A stretch of 64,000 nt of DNA, from contig JAWZDV010000017.1 of NCBI GenBank assembly GCA_034142505.1, forward strand, positions 1-64,000, given 5' to 3'. The notes beneath the pieces are model-generated. The model ran no database searches. It saw only the letters and a program-made list of their open reading frames with translations, and was not told where the DNA came from. Each line of letters starts with the position of its first letter. Position 1 is the stretch's first letter. Shown here in pieces: positions 1 to 9,401 of this stretch. This DNA is from Hungatella_A sp034142505 (GTDB lineage: Bacteria; Bacillota; Clostridia; Lachnospirales; Lachnospiraceae). A program made the position numbers and the translations under genes.

Positions 1-32
1 TCGCTGAGGTCGTGAGACTTCAGCGATTTTTT
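1..32 (+). terminator. Rho-independent terminator of an upstream gene outside the window
   Basis: An 11-base stem (TCGCTGAGGTC pairing with GACTTCAGCGA, one G-T wobble) closes on a GTGA loop and is followed by a run of six T. It would end a plus-strand transcript entering from the left, and it also separates that gene from the convergent regulator that follows. Confidence 0.8.
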
Positions 33-105
33 GGTATAATTAATTATGCGACTAACTAATATTACTTTGGCAGCTTCATCCGGAAGGTACTCACGGATTC
101 CACGA

Positions 106-708
106 TTACAGGGAGGTGGAAGCGGTGGCCGGTGAAGGGTTAAAGAGAATCGTCTGTTCACCGCTGACGATAAACTGCTGGATGATAATAGCCAGTTCTG
201 CCGGTTTTTCGTTTAAGCCTTCACAGACCCACTTGTGGATGACTCCAAGTGTTCCGGCAGCAAAAAACTCAAACGCATAGCCCATGATTGCTTTGTTTTG
301 CAGTTTATATAAGCTGCTCCATTCCTTGATCAGTACCTCGTAAAGCAGGGCGGCAAATTTACGTGAAAATTTTTTGTCGGTATGTTTTCCCATAAGGAGC
401 CAGCTTAGATCAGGGTGACGATAAAATACCTCAAAGGCTTTTTCGTAAAGAATAAAGGTATATCTTCGCGTACAGTCATCAGGATTGGGCATGATTTCTT
501 TGATCTCGGCAATCACTTCGTCTTCAATTTCGCTTAAAATATCCAGCGGCAGATTATAATGGCAATAAAAGGTGCTGCGCTGGATATTTGCTGCAAGGCA
601 TAGTTGTTTTACTGTAATTTCATCAATACTTTTAGTCTTCATCAGATGGATCAGAGCGTTTCTCAGGGCTGATCTTGTTTTCTGTACTCTCTTATCATCA
701 TTTCTCAT
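106..708 (-). CDS. TetR/AcrR family transcriptional regulator
   Basis: This 200-residue protein has the size and layout of a TetR repressor. An N-terminal helix-turn-helix lies at about residues 10-55, with the recognition-helix signature IQRSTFYCHY. An all-helical ligand-binding and dimerisation domain follows, resembling the C-terminal type common in Clostridia. An AAGGAGG ribosome binding site precedes the ATG. The gene is divergent from the glycoside hydrolase at 849, and the shared intergenic region carries two copies of ACACAATGT in inverted orientation, so it probably controls that hydrolase/symporter operon. The inducer cannot be told from sequence. Family assignment is strong; the target is inference. 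Confidence 0.85.
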   Translation of the reverse strand: MRNDDKRVQKTRSALRNALIHLMKTKSIDEITVKQLCLAANIQRSTFYCHYNLPLDILSEIEDEVIAEIKEIMPNPDDCTRRYTFILYEKAFEVFYRHPDLSWLLMGKHTDKKFSRKFAALLYEVLIKEWSSLYKLQNKAIMGYAFEFFAAGTLGVIHKWVCEGLNEKPAELAIIIQQFIVSGEQTILFNPSPATASTSL

Positions 709-750
709 AGATGCTTGTCCTCCTTGTTATATAAATTAAAAAGATATCGA

Positions 751-827
751 ACACAATGTCCGAAAATGTAGTGGTTATTTAAAATGGTTATCAGTATAAT
801 ACTATTATAAATTATACAACATTGTGT
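751..827. promoter_or_regulatory. Divergent promoter region with paired operator-like repeats
   Basis: The 9-mer ACACAATGT (751-759) recurs as its exact reverse complement ACATTGTGT (819-827). Each copy is itself a short palindrome of the form ACA-N3-TGT. A TATAAT (795-800) lies between them and could be the -10 box of the glycoside hydrolase operon; no convincing -35 is visible. The placement fits binding sites for the adjacent TetR-type regulator. Confidence 0.5.
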
Positions 828-848
828 AGGATAAGTATAGGAGGAAAC

Positions 849-3098
849 ATGCGGAGTACAGAGAATTGGAACCAGAACTGGGAGTTTTGGCTTTGTGACA
901 GCTCCTGGGAAGAACTGTCTGCCCGGGAAGCAGAGTGGGAGCCGGTTCATCTGCCCCATACATGGAATAACTTAGACGGCCAGGATGGCGGCGGGGATTA
1001 TCACAGGGGAAGAGGATGGTATCGAAAAGAATTTACCTTAGAGAAGGAAGAACTGGAACAGAATCGTTATCTGACATTTGATGGAGCAAATCATATTTGT
1101 GATGTGTATTGTAACGGACATCATATAAAACGTCATGAAGGAGGATTCTCTGCGTTCTCGGTCTGCCTTTCCCATGTAGTTGCGGAGGGAAAGAATCACA
1201 TTGTGGTATGTGTAGATAACAGCCCCGGGACCCACGTATATCCGCAGGCGGCGGATTTTACATTTTTTGGCGGATTGTACCGTTCGGTTCATTTGATCTG
1301 CCTGGGAGACTCTCATTTTTCTATGGAAGAGGATGGAAGTACCGGTGTGTTTGTAACGCCAGAGATAAGCGGTGATGTTCACGCAGAGGCCTATGCAGTT
1401 GGCCGTGAAGTGACATTTACCATAAAAGACGGTTCCGGCCGTGTGGTGGCAGAACATGCAGCGCCGGTAAAAGAAGGAAAAGCTGTTTGCGATTTACAGG
1501 TGGCAGAGGTTCATCGCTGGCATGGAAGAAAGGATCCGTATCTTTATACATTGGAAGCTTGTGTGGACGGGATGGATGTTGTTGAAGAATCCTTTGGATT
1601 CCGGGAATTTCGTGTGCTGCCGGATCAGGGATTTTTCTTAAACGGAGAATATTATCCTCTGCGGGGGGTATGCAGACATCAGGACCGGGAAAACATGGGA
1701 TGGGCAATCACCCAAAAGGATCATGAAGAGGATGCAGAACTGATTTATGAGGTGGGAGCCACTGCCATCCGTCTGGCTCATTATCAGCATGCAAAAGAAT
1801 TTTACCGTTTATGCGATGAAAAAGGATTGATTCTCTGGGCCGAGATTCCGTTTATTTCAGTTTTCGATGATTCGGAGGCGGCAGTTCATAATACCATGGT
1901 GCAGATGAGAGAGCTGGTACGTCAGAATTATAATCATCCGTCCATTTGTTTCTGGGGGATTTCCAATGAGATCTCAGTAGGAGGAGAATCATTGGCATTG
2001 GAGAAGAATCTGGTGGCACTTCATACTCTTACAAAGGAACTGGATCCAAAGCGGATGACCACCATTGCCAATATGAGCATGACTCCATTTGACTCAAGGC
2101 ATAACTTTATCACGGATATTGTGGCATATAATCATTATTTTGGATGGTATGTAGGCAAGGTTGAGGACAATGGACCGTGGTTTGACCAGTATCATGCGGC
2201 CAATCCGGATCGATGCCTGGCGCTAAGTGAGTATGGTGCGGAAGCGGTTATGGGGTGGCACAGCAGTACACCAAAAGCAGGTGACTATACAGAGGAGTAT
2301 CAGGCGTATTATCATGAGAAGATGCTGGAAACATTTGAATCCAGACCGTACTTGTGGGGGACATTCCTGTGGAATATGTTTGACTTTGCAGCAGATGCCA
2401 GAGATGAAGGCGGATGCAAAGGACGAAATAACAAGGGAATTGTAACCTTTGACCGAAAGGTGAAGAAAGATTCCTTTTATCTGTATAAGGCATACTGGAG
2501 CGATGAAAAATTTGTCTACCTTGCCGGAAGAAGATATGTGGACAGAGCAGAGGATAAAACTACTATAAAAGTGTATTCCAACTGTCCTCAAGTATCGTTG
2601 TCCGTGAATGGCAAAGAGGTGGCTGCAAAGTCCGGAAAATATGTGTTCGAATTTTCCGGCGTAGATCTTCTGATGGGAGAAAATAAAGTTCTGGCTTCCT
2701 CAGGGGAATGGAAGGATGAAATCATAATCTGCCGGGTAACGGAGGCTAATCCGGATTATGTAATGCCGCAGGAACAGGAGAATGAGGAAGGAGTGCCGAA
2801 CTGGTTTACAGATCTTTTGCCGGAGCATAAGGAACTGCGATTCCCGGAAGGCTATTATTCCATCAGGGATACCATTGGAGAACTGATGTCGCATCCGGAA
2901 GCCGGAAAAATCTTACAGAAGTTTGCATTTGAACCGTTGATGGAACAGGCCAAAGGTGCAGATAAAGAAGGCGGGGGCGGTATATTAAAGAGGGCCTCAT
3001 CGGTGCCGTTTGAAGCAATCTTACCATTTATCAGAAAGAAGCTTCCTAAATATACGGAATTAATTATTAATGAACAATTGATTAAAATCAGGAAATGA
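849..3098 (+). CDS. Glycoside hydrolase family 2 enzyme (beta-galactosidase/beta-glucuronidase type)
   Basis: A cytoplasmic exo-glycosidase of 749 residues without a signal peptide. The usual GH2 order is visible: jelly-roll sugar-binding domain (about 1-165), Ig-like domain (about 165-270) and TIM barrel (about 270-560). The catalytic pair is present: acid/base E374 in WGISNEIS and nucleophile E461 in ALSEYGAEA. The start at 849 is chosen because AGGAGGAAAC sits just before it; a TTG further upstream at 822 has no such site. The stop overlaps the next gene region (ATGA), and a GPH sugar symporter follows, so the substrate is probably an imported beta-linked disaccharide or glycoside. The last 110 or so residues are an extra helical tail beyond the core fold. 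The exact sugar specificity cannot be decided. Confidence 0.88.
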   Translation: MRSTENWNQNWEFWLCDSSWEELSAREAEWEPVHLPHTWNNLDGQDGGGDYHRGRGWYRKEFTLEKEELEQNRYLTFDGANHICDVYCNGHHIKRHEGGFSAFSVCLSHVVAEGKNHIVVCVDNSPGTHVYPQAADFTFFGGLYRSVHLICLGDSHFSMEEDGSTGVFVTPEISGDVHAEAYAVGREVTFTIKDGSGRVVAEHAAPVKEGKAVCDLQVAEVHRWHGRKDPYLYTLEACVDGMDVVEESFGFREFRVLPDQGFFLNGEYYPLRGVCRHQDRENMGWAITQKDHEEDAELIYEVGATAIRLAHYQHAKEFYRLCDEKGLILWAEIPFISVFDDSEAAVHNTMVQMRELVRQNYNHPSICFWGISNEISVGGESLALEKNLVALHTLTKELDPKRMTTIANMSMTPFDSRHNFITDIVAYNHYFGWYVGKVEDNGPWFDQYHAANPDRCLALSEYGAEAVMGWHSSTPKAGDYTEEYQAYYHEKMLETFESRPYLWGTFLWNMFDFAADARDEGGCKGRNNKGIVTFDRKVKKDSFYLYKAYWSDEKFVYLAGRRYVDRAEDKTTIKVYSNCPQVSLSVNGKEVAAKSGKYVFEFSGVDLLMGENKVLASSGEWKDEIIICRVTEANPDYVMPQEQENEEGVPNWFTDLLPEHKELRFPEGYYSIRDTIGELMSHPEAGKILQKFAFEPLMEQAKGADKEGGGGILKRASSVPFEAILPFIRKKLPKYTELIINEQLIKIRK

Positions 3099-3109
3099 GA
3101 GGGGTAATT

Positions 3110-4543
3110 ATGGGACATTCAAATGATGTGATTTACAATCGGGCAAAAACCTGGCAGATTGGATTTTTTGCCGCCAATAATATGGCAACAAATTTATACT
3201 CTGCATTAACTATGTATATTTCTTATTTTGCATGCGGCGTAATTGGACTGGCGGTATCAACAGTAGCTGTCCTGCTGACAAGTATGAGGGTGTTTGATGG
3301 TATTACGGATCCTTTGATTGGTGCATGGATTGACCGGACTGATGGGAAACTGGGGAAATTCCGTCCGTTTATGATCTTTGGAAACTTGATCATGTTAAGT
3401 GCCATGACAAGTATATTCTATATCACAGGACGTTTTTCTTCCACAGGAATGAGACTGGCATGTTTTATCGCATGTTACGTTCTTTATATTATTGGATATA
3501 CCATGCAGACAGCTGTTACAAAGGCAGGGCAGACTGCATTGACCAACGATCCGAAGCAGAGGCCGTTATTTGCACTTTTTGATTCATTTCTGGTTATGGC
3601 TGTGTTTGGAAGTATTCCGATTTATGTATCTACAGTGCTGGCAAAAAAATATGGGACCATTGGCAATCCGGAACTGTTTGGAGAACTGGTTCCCAAAATC
3701 CTGACATTGTCTGCTGTTTGTACGGTAATTGCGGTAATCGGTATCTGGAAAAAAGACAGAAAAGAATTTTATGGGGCTGGAACAGAGGAAAAGGTATCTG
3801 TAAAGGATTATGTTGATGTGATCAAACATAACCGGGCGATTCAGATGCTGATTGTGGCAGCCTGCAGCGATAAGCTGGCTCTTGGTGTAGCGGGAAATAC
3901 GACGGTTGGTGTTATGTTATACGGTATTTTATTTGGAAATTACAGTATTTCCGGTCTGATGTCCATGGCGGGAATGGCAGGCGGTGTGGTCATCACCATT
4001 TTTGGTGTGAGAAAAGCTCAGAAAATGGGACTTAGACGGGCTCATATTGCATTTACCAAGATCGCGCTGACCTGTTTCTCTGTATTGGCGGTCATTCTGC
4101 TGATTGGCGGAGAGGGAATGATGCAGGGCGGTAAAGGGCTGTTCCTTGTGTTTGTTGCTATTTATGTTTTGGGATATGGTGCATATATGGTGGCCGGAAA
4201 TATCTCGATTCCCATGATTGCCGACTGTTCGGATTATGAAACGTACCGTACAGGGAAGTACATTCCCGGAATGATGGGAACATTATTCTCGTTTGTAGAT
4301 AAGATCATCACTTCTTTAAGTGCGACCATTGTCGGTTTCTCTGTGATACTTGCAGGATACAGTTCTCTCCCGGATATTGATACACCTTACAGTCCGGTGT
4401 TGAAATACTTAACCATTGCACTGTTTTGCGGACTGCCCATCATTGGCTGGATCTTATCACTGATCGCGATGAAGTTTTATCCTTTGACCAGTGAGATGAT
4501 GGAAGAAGTGCAGAAGAAGATTGCAAGTGAGAAGAAGATATAA
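3110..4543 (+). CDS. GPH-family sugar:cation symporter (MelB-like)
   Basis: A 477-residue polytopic membrane protein of the glycoside-pentoside-hexuronide:cation symporter family. It shows about 12 hydrophobic segments and the conserved early loop with DGITDPLIGAWIDRT, followed by a basic stretch and FRPFM, typical of MelB/LacS/XynP-like transporters. There is no C-terminal EIIA domain, so direct regulation by PTS phosphorylation is not expected. The ATG at 3110 follows GAGAGGGGT; an ATG at 3095 overlapping the preceding stop is less well placed. It shares an operon with the GH2 enzyme, suggesting uptake of that enzyme's glycoside substrate with H+ or Na+. Confidence 0.88.
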   Translation: MGHSNDVIYNRAKTWQIGFFAANNMATNLYSALTMYISYFACGVIGLAVSTVAVLLTSMRVFDGITDPLIGAWIDRTDGKLGKFRPFMIFGNLIMLSAMTSIFYITGRFSSTGMRLACFIACYVLYIIGYTMQTAVTKAGQTALTNDPKQRPLFALFDSFLVMAVFGSIPIYVSTVLAKKYGTIGNPELFGELVPKILTLSAVCTVIAVIGIWKKDRKEFYGAGTEEKVSVKDYVDVIKHNRAIQMLIVAACSDKLALGVAGNTTVGVMLYGILFGNYSISGLMSMAGMAGGVVITIFGVRKAQKMGLRRAHIAFTKIALTCFSVLAVILLIGGEGMMQGGKGLFLVFVAIYVLGYGAYMVAGNISIPMIADCSDYETYRTGKYIPGMMGTLFSFVDKIITSLSATIVGFSVILAGYSSLPDIDTPYSPVLKYLTIALFCGLPIIGWILSLIAMKFYPLTSEMMEEVQKKIASEKKI

Positions 4544-4569
4544 TTTACTCAACTAAAATACAAAAATGG

Positions 4570-4610
4570 CCCGCTCCTTATCGTAATATGACAGGGAGCG
4601 GGTTATTTTT
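4570..4610. terminator. Bidirectional terminator
   Basis: CCCGCTCC (4570-4577) pairs with GGAGCGGG (4595-4602) and is followed by TTATTTTT. It sits between the convergent symporter and serine hydrolase genes and can serve both. Confidence 0.75.
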
Positions 4611-4611
4611 A

Positions 4612-5583
4612 TCAGAAGAGGGACAGAATCTGCTGTTCAATCAGTTCCATCATATTCTTTGCCCGGGGCTTGAAGTGGCAGGCAATGGCAACGACCGTCT
4701 CCTCCTTTTGGTTTACATAAATAATGTTTCCGCCGTCACCCATAGCCGCGAAGGAGCCGGGAGTATTCCCGCCCAGTATCCACCACAAATATCCGTAAGA
4801 CAGCTCTCCCCAGCGCGAGTGTTCCCTGGTGCTCTCGCGGACCCAGGATGGAGAGACCAGCTGCTTTCCATCCCAAATGCCTTGATTCAATACCATTTGC
4901 CCGATGTTCGCCATATCTCGCGGGCGCAGGCATAAGCCCCAGCCGGCGGCGGGGCAGCCTTTGGGGTCGGTGACCCAGCCGGTGGCGCTTCTCTTGCGGT
5001 AAAAGGCAAGATGTTCCTCCTTATTGGCAAAGGTGATGGGCGCCGGGGTGGCAATGCCCAGCGGGGTGAACAGATGCTCGGCGGCAAAGGAAATCATTGG
5101 CATCCCTGTGGCCTGCTCGAGCACTCCTGAGAGGATCTGTGTTCCCACGGTGGAATACAGAAAGTCACCAATCGGCCTCTTCCCACCCAGCAAATCCAGT
5201 CCCGCTTTGACCCAGTCCTCACTTCCATACACCTTTGTATACGGCTCGGACTTGTATTTATAAGGGGCGGTCATGGTCAGCAGATTCTTAAGCGTTACCT
5301 GTCCAATTGTCTTTTCGCCACGCTTCACAGCGTACTCAGGAAAAAAGTCCAGCACCTTCTGGTCCGCACTCTTAATATATCCTTTGTCCATGGCAATTCC
5401 AATCAGAAGTGATGTAACGCTTTTGGTCACGGAAAATATGTGAAACGAGTCCATTTTCCCGTGTCCGTTAAAATATCTCTCATAAACCAATTCCCCATGT
5501 CTCATCACGGCGATCCCCGCCGTATGTCCAAAGTTCTCCTCAATCTGACGCACCAGTTCCGTGTCATGTAATCGCTCATTCAA
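4612..5583 (-). CDS. Serine hydrolase, class C beta-lactamase fold
   Basis: A 323-residue protein of the beta-lactamase / D-alanyl-D-alanine carboxypeptidase / esterase superfamily. The nucleophile motif SVTK is at residues 51-54. The second motif reads YSTVG rather than the usual YxN, and the third reads GDGG where HxG or KTG is common. No signal peptide or membrane segment is seen, so it is probably cytoplasmic and more likely an esterase or amidase than a resistance enzyme. AAGGAG lies before the ATG. It is a single-gene unit between two carbohydrate loci, divergent from the histidine kinase. Fold assignment is good; substrate is unknown. Confidence 0.8.
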   Translation of the reverse strand: MNERLHDTELVRQIEENFGHTAGIAVMRHGELVYERYFNGHGKMDSFHIFSVTKSVTSLLIGIAMDKGYIKSADQKVLDFFPEYAVKRGEKTIGQVTLKNLLTMTAPYKYKSEPYTKVYGSEDWVKAGLDLLGGKRPIGDFLYSTVGTQILSGVLEQATGMPMISFAAEHLFTPLGIATPAPITFANKEEHLAFYRKRSATGWVTDPKGCPAAGWGLCLRPRDMANIGQMVLNQGIWDGKQLVSPSWVRESTREHSRWGELSYGYLWWILGGNTPGSFAAMGDGGNIIYVNQKEETVVAIACHFKPRAKNMMELIEQQILSLF

Positions 5584-5755
5584 TGGTTCTATTTCTCCTT
5601 TTTCTTTTCAGATTCCATCGATGTACCAGTGATTATAGATTGATTTAAAAGGTATTTCAACCAAATTTTTAAAATTTTTATATTCTATATCACTTTTTCA
5701 AACAAGAATGTTATAATTGTGTCATATTAAAATCAGAAAATCCAGGAGGATGAGG

Positions 5756-7591
5756 TTGGGGGCATTCCGTAAGATATCGAAATTTTCAGTGAAAATGTTT
5801 CTGTTAATACTGGCCTGTGTGGTGATTCCATTCACAGCCGCCTGTGTCTATATCCGCGTCAGCATGGAGCGGTTTATCCAGCAGAAGCTGAGCGAAAGAA
5901 TCATTCAGGACATCTCCAGAGGGGAGAGAAATATTGCCGACGGCCTGCAGGAGCTGGCGGCTCTTTCCAATGCCTTTGTGTTTGACCAGGAGCTGATCGA
6001 CTGTATCAGCGACCCGGACCGGTCTGAGTTTGAAAATGTCGTCTATTTCAACGAGATCATGGAGAAGCTGCAGATCATCGGCGGCAACGAGTACATCCCG
6101 GATATCAAGGTCATCCTGTTTGACAACTATGGGCGGACGTACTCCAACTGGAGCTTAAACTATCAGGATTACCAGTACTTATTGGACCAGGACTGGGTGG
6201 TGGACAGCATGAACCAGTGGGGTCACGTGACCTGGTCCATGTTCAGTCCCTCCTACATCCCGGAGGACCAGAAACGGGACGAGACCTACATTTCCTTAGC
6301 CCGCTCCATGATGGAGTACGGGACGACGGGGAAACGGATCGGCACGCTGATTGTCAGTATCAGCCAGTCCCGGTTCAGCGAACTGCTGATGGCCTACGCA
6401 TTGGATGGGGATTTGGCATTTGTCTGTGTGGAGGATGGCGAAATCCTGCTGACCAACGACCGGGAGAACAAGTTCCCGGACGAGGACATTTCCCGGATCA
6501 GGGAACTGGTGGGGGAGGAGGCCAGCGGCAGCCTTCAGTGCAATGTGGGCGGGGAGGAGTATCTTTTAAGTTACTACACGATTCCCAGGCCCTGGGTGTT
6601 TGATGGGAAACAGCTGAAGGTATTTCATTTCACCAGCTACGGGGAAATCCTGGCGGAGGTGCGGATGGTGACCTCCAGGATGAATACGGTGATTGTGGTG
6701 ATGCTCTTGTTAATCACCGGCATTTCCTATCTGGCTGTGAAAATTCTGGTGAAGCCCATCACGGTGCTGACGGAGAAGATGGGGGAATACACGGTGGAGA
6801 GCCGGATTACCGGGATTGACACCACCAGGGAGGACGAGATCGGGCATTTAAACAAGGCGTTCTGCCACCTGGATGACAATATCAAGCAGCTGTTTGAGAA
6901 GCTGAAGGAGGAGAATAAGGTCAAGGAACAGTACCGCTATGAATCGCTGCGGGCACAGCTGAATCCTCATTTTTTGTTTAATACGCTGACGACGATCCGG
7001 TGGATGGCTATGATCCGCGGGGCGAACAACATTGTGGATGCCATCGACGCGCTGGCCCATGTGTTAAAATACAGCATGAGCCGGGACAACCGTCTGGTGA
7101 CGCTTGCCGAGGAACTGGACAATATTAAGAATTTTACCTGCATCCACAATTACCGGTATCAGAATTACTGCAAGCTGGATATTGATTTCCCGGAGGATAT
7201 GATGGATCTGCGGATGATGAAGTTTATCCTGCAGCCGGTGGTGGAGAATGCCATTATTCACGGGTACGACAAGGCGCGGGAGCAGATTACCATTCGGATT
7301 TACGGGTATACGGAGGAGGAGATGCTGTATCTGTTTGTAGAGGATGACGGCGTCGGCATTTCCGACCAGGTGATTGAACAGTTTGAGACCTCAAGACAGA
7401 CGACAGCGAAAGGGTCCAAGATGACGGGCATTGGGCTGGATCATGTGGACACCTGTATCCGCATTACCTTCGGGGAGGAGTATGGCTTGAAACTGGAGAG
7501 GTGCGGCGAGAGAGGGACTTCGGTGACGTTTCAGCTGCCGGTGATCAGAGGGGAGGAGCAGGACTATGAAGAAAGTCATGATTGTGGATGA
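5756..7591 (+). CDS. YesM-family sensor histidine kinase
   Basis: A membrane histidine kinase of the two-component type that controls carbohydrate uptake in Firmicutes. It has an N-terminal membrane segment (about 10-32), a large extracellular sensor domain, a second membrane segment (about 310-330), a HAMP linker, the His_kinase box LNPHFLFNTL with the phospho-acceptor at about H405, and a C-terminal ATPase domain with GIGLDHV. AGGAGG at 5744-5749 directly abuts an ATG at 5750, so the TTG at 5756, six bases downstream, is the better-spaced start; the ATG remains possible. Its end overlaps the response regulator by 26 bases, indicating coupled translation. The binding protein and permeases downstream are its likely targets. 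Confidence 0.88.
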   Translation: MGAFRKISKFSVKMFLLILACVVIPFTAACVYIRVSMERFIQQKLSERIIQDISRGERNIADGLQELAALSNAFVFDQELIDCISDPDRSEFENVVYFNEIMEKLQIIGGNEYIPDIKVILFDNYGRTYSNWSLNYQDYQYLLDQDWVVDSMNQWGHVTWSMFSPSYIPEDQKRDETYISLARSMMEYGTTGKRIGTLIVSISQSRFSELLMAYALDGDLAFVCVEDGEILLTNDRENKFPDEDISRIRELVGEEASGSLQCNVGGEEYLLSYYTIPRPWVFDGKQLKVFHFTSYGEILAEVRMVTSRMNTVIVVMLLLITGISYLAVKILVKPITVLTEKMGEYTVESRITGIDTTREDEIGHLNKAFCHLDDNIKQLFEKLKEENKVKEQYRYESLRAQLNPHFLFNTLTTIRWMAMIRGANNIVDAIDALAHVLKYSMSRDNRLVTLAEELDNIKNFTCIHNYRYQNYCKLDIDFPEDMMDLRMMKFILQPVVENAIIHGYDKAREQITIRIYGYTEEEMLYLFVEDDGVGISDQVIEQFETSRQTTAKGSKMTGIGLDHVDTCIRITFGEEYGLKLERCGERGTSVTFQLPVIRGEEQDYEESHDCG

Positions 7592-9275
7592 TGAGGTGCT
7601 GGTACGGATTGGCATCAAGTCCATGACAGCCTGGGAAAATTATGGGTATACCATTGTGTGCGACGCCTCCGACGGGGAGGAGGCGCTTCGAAAGATTGAG
7701 GAGTTTCGGCCCCATATCGTGCTGACGGATTTAAAAATGCAGGGGATGGACGGGTTTGACTTGATCTCGGAGTGCGGTGTGAAATATCCGAGGATCAAGT
7801 TTATCGTTCTCAGCAACTACAATGATTTTGACAATGTGCGGAAGGCGATGAAGCTGGGGGCCTACGACTATGTGTTTAAATTGACGGTTCGCACGGACGA
7901 ACTGCTAAAGATCATGGATGAAGCCAGCCGTGACATGGAGCTGGAACAGGAAGACGCCGCCGGGTCCGGTCTGGAACATGTGGTTTACAAAAATCTGGAT
8001 GTGATCAAAAACGGGCTGTTTAAACAGGCCCTCAATAAAGACGGGCTGTTTTTGGACCGGGTGGAGAAGGGATTTAAAGACCTGGCGTTAAAGATTGACT
8101 GGGACAGTCCGTACTGTGTGCTGTCGATCCAGATTGACAGTCTGGAGATTGTGAAGAAGAGGGGGGATTTCCTGGAAACCGATCTTTTGCTGTTTTCCAT
8201 GGGAAATATTATCGGGGAGCTGATGGAGCGCGGCTGCCGGGCAGAGGTGTTCCAGTATCAGGATTTTGATTTTGCGGTGGTGGTAAACCGGGAGACGGGC
8301 CAGGAAATGGCGGAGTTTGGAGAAATGCTGGCGCTCAAATTCCGGACGCTGGTGAACTATATCAGCCAGTATTACGGATTTGGAATCAGCGGGGCGGTCA
8401 GCCGGGAATGCCTCGGCGTGGCGCAGATACGAGCCGGGGTGGAGGAAAATGAGCGGGTTTTGGGCCGCCGGTTTTTTAAGGAGACGGGCCGGTTGTCTTA
8501 TGGTGCGGAGGAATGTGTGGAATCAGGGGCCGCAGATACGGAGGCCCAGGCGATGATCCTGCCGGAGGAACTGCAGCTTCCTGTATTAAACGGTTTCATC
8601 AGCCGGGGGGATTTCTATGGGGCCGGGGAATATATGGAGAAACTTCTAACCATATGCGGCCGGGAGCAGTGCTGGAATCCCCAGGATATCAGAATGTATT
8701 TGACGAAGGCATGCCGGCGATTGGGTCTGGGGCTGTCCGCCCGTGGGATCGAGACGGAGAAGATGACGGATAAACACGGGGCGTCCATGGCGGAAGCAAT
8801 CAACGGGTACACCTTTTATGAGGAGATCAGGGAATCTGTGGAGGAACTACTAAAAAAGTACCTGGAGCAGTACCGGAAGGAAGCGGGAAGACCCTGCCGC
8901 AGGGAGATTTCAGAGGTAATGCGGTATGTGGAGGAGCATCTGGAGGAGGAATTGACCGTTGCCAGAGTGGCGGACCTGGCTGGGATGAGTGAGAGCCGGT
9001 TCTCCCATGTGTTCAAGGAGGAGACGAAAGCCAGCTTTATGGAGTATGTAAATGGCCGGAAGATGGAAAAAGCCAGGGAACTTCTGCAGAATACCGATCT
9101 GCGGATCAATGAGATCGCCGAGCAGATCGGCATTTTCAATCCCAATTATTTCAGTGCCCAGTACAAGAAAAAGACAGGCCAGTCGCCAAATGAGTTCCGC
9201 AAATCATTATTACAGCAGAATTTGAAAGAAAAGCAGCAGGAAATGAAAGCCGGACCGGAGGATGGCGGGAAGTGA
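7566..9275 (+). CDS. YesN-type response regulator with AraC DNA-binding domain
   Basis: A 569-residue response regulator. The N-terminal receiver carries the acidic pair in VDDE and the phospho-acceptor D55 in VLTDLKMQGMDG. A long middle region is typical of YesN proteins. The C-terminal AraC-type double helix-turn-helix (about 455-555) includes VADLAGMSESRFSHVFK and IGIFNPNYFSAQYKK. GGGGAGGAGCAG precedes the ATG inside the kinase gene. It probably activates the solute-binding protein and permease genes that follow when its kinase partner senses an extracellular sugar. A terminator follows, so the transporter has its own promoter. Confidence 0.9.
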   Translation: MKKVMIVDDEVLVRIGIKSMTAWENYGYTIVCDASDGEEALRKIEEFRPHIVLTDLKMQGMDGFDLISECGVKYPRIKFIVLSNYNDFDNVRKAMKLGAYDYVFKLTVRTDELLKIMDEASRDMELEQEDAAGSGLEHVVYKNLDVIKNGLFKQALNKDGLFLDRVEKGFKDLALKIDWDSPYCVLSIQIDSLEIVKKRGDFLETDLLLFSMGNIIGELMERGCRAEVFQYQDFDFAVVVNRETGQEMAEFGEMLALKFRTLVNYISQYYGFGISGAVSRECLGVAQIRAGVEENERVLGRRFFKETGRLSYGAEECVESGAADTEAQAMILPEELQLPVLNGFISRGDFYGAGEYMEKLLTICGREQCWNPQDIRMYLTKACRRLGLGLSARGIETEKMTDKHGASMAEAINGYTFYEEIRESVEELLKKYLEQYRKEAGRPCRREISEVMRYVEEHLEEELTVARVADLAGMSESRFSHVFKEETKASFMEYVNGRKMEKARELLQNTDLRINEIAEQIGIFNPNYFSAQYKKKTGQSPNEFRKSLLQQNLKEKQQEMKAGPEDGGK

Positions 9276-9309
9276 CCGGAACAGACGGCAGAATTTGGGA
9301 GAAAGGCAG

Positions 9310-9342
9310 CAGGCAGGAATATGGTTTCTGCCTGTTTTCTTT
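9310..9342 (+). terminator. Rho-independent terminator after the two-component genes
   Basis: CAGGCAG (9310-9316) pairs with CTGCCTG (9328-9334), followed by TTTTCTTT. It separates the regulatory pair from the solute-binding protein gene. A TATAGT at 9345-9350 could be the -10 of the next transcript. Confidence 0.7.
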
Positions 9343-9401
9343 GTTATAGTATAGACAGAAACCAGATGGGGTTACTGATAGGAAACAGGAGGGAGAATGT
9401 T

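Noticed and set aside
4612..5583. Beta-lactamase antibiotic resistance gene
   Set aside because: Despite the SxxK motif there is no signal peptide and the second and third motifs are altered, so an esterase/amidase-type serine hydrolase is more likely.
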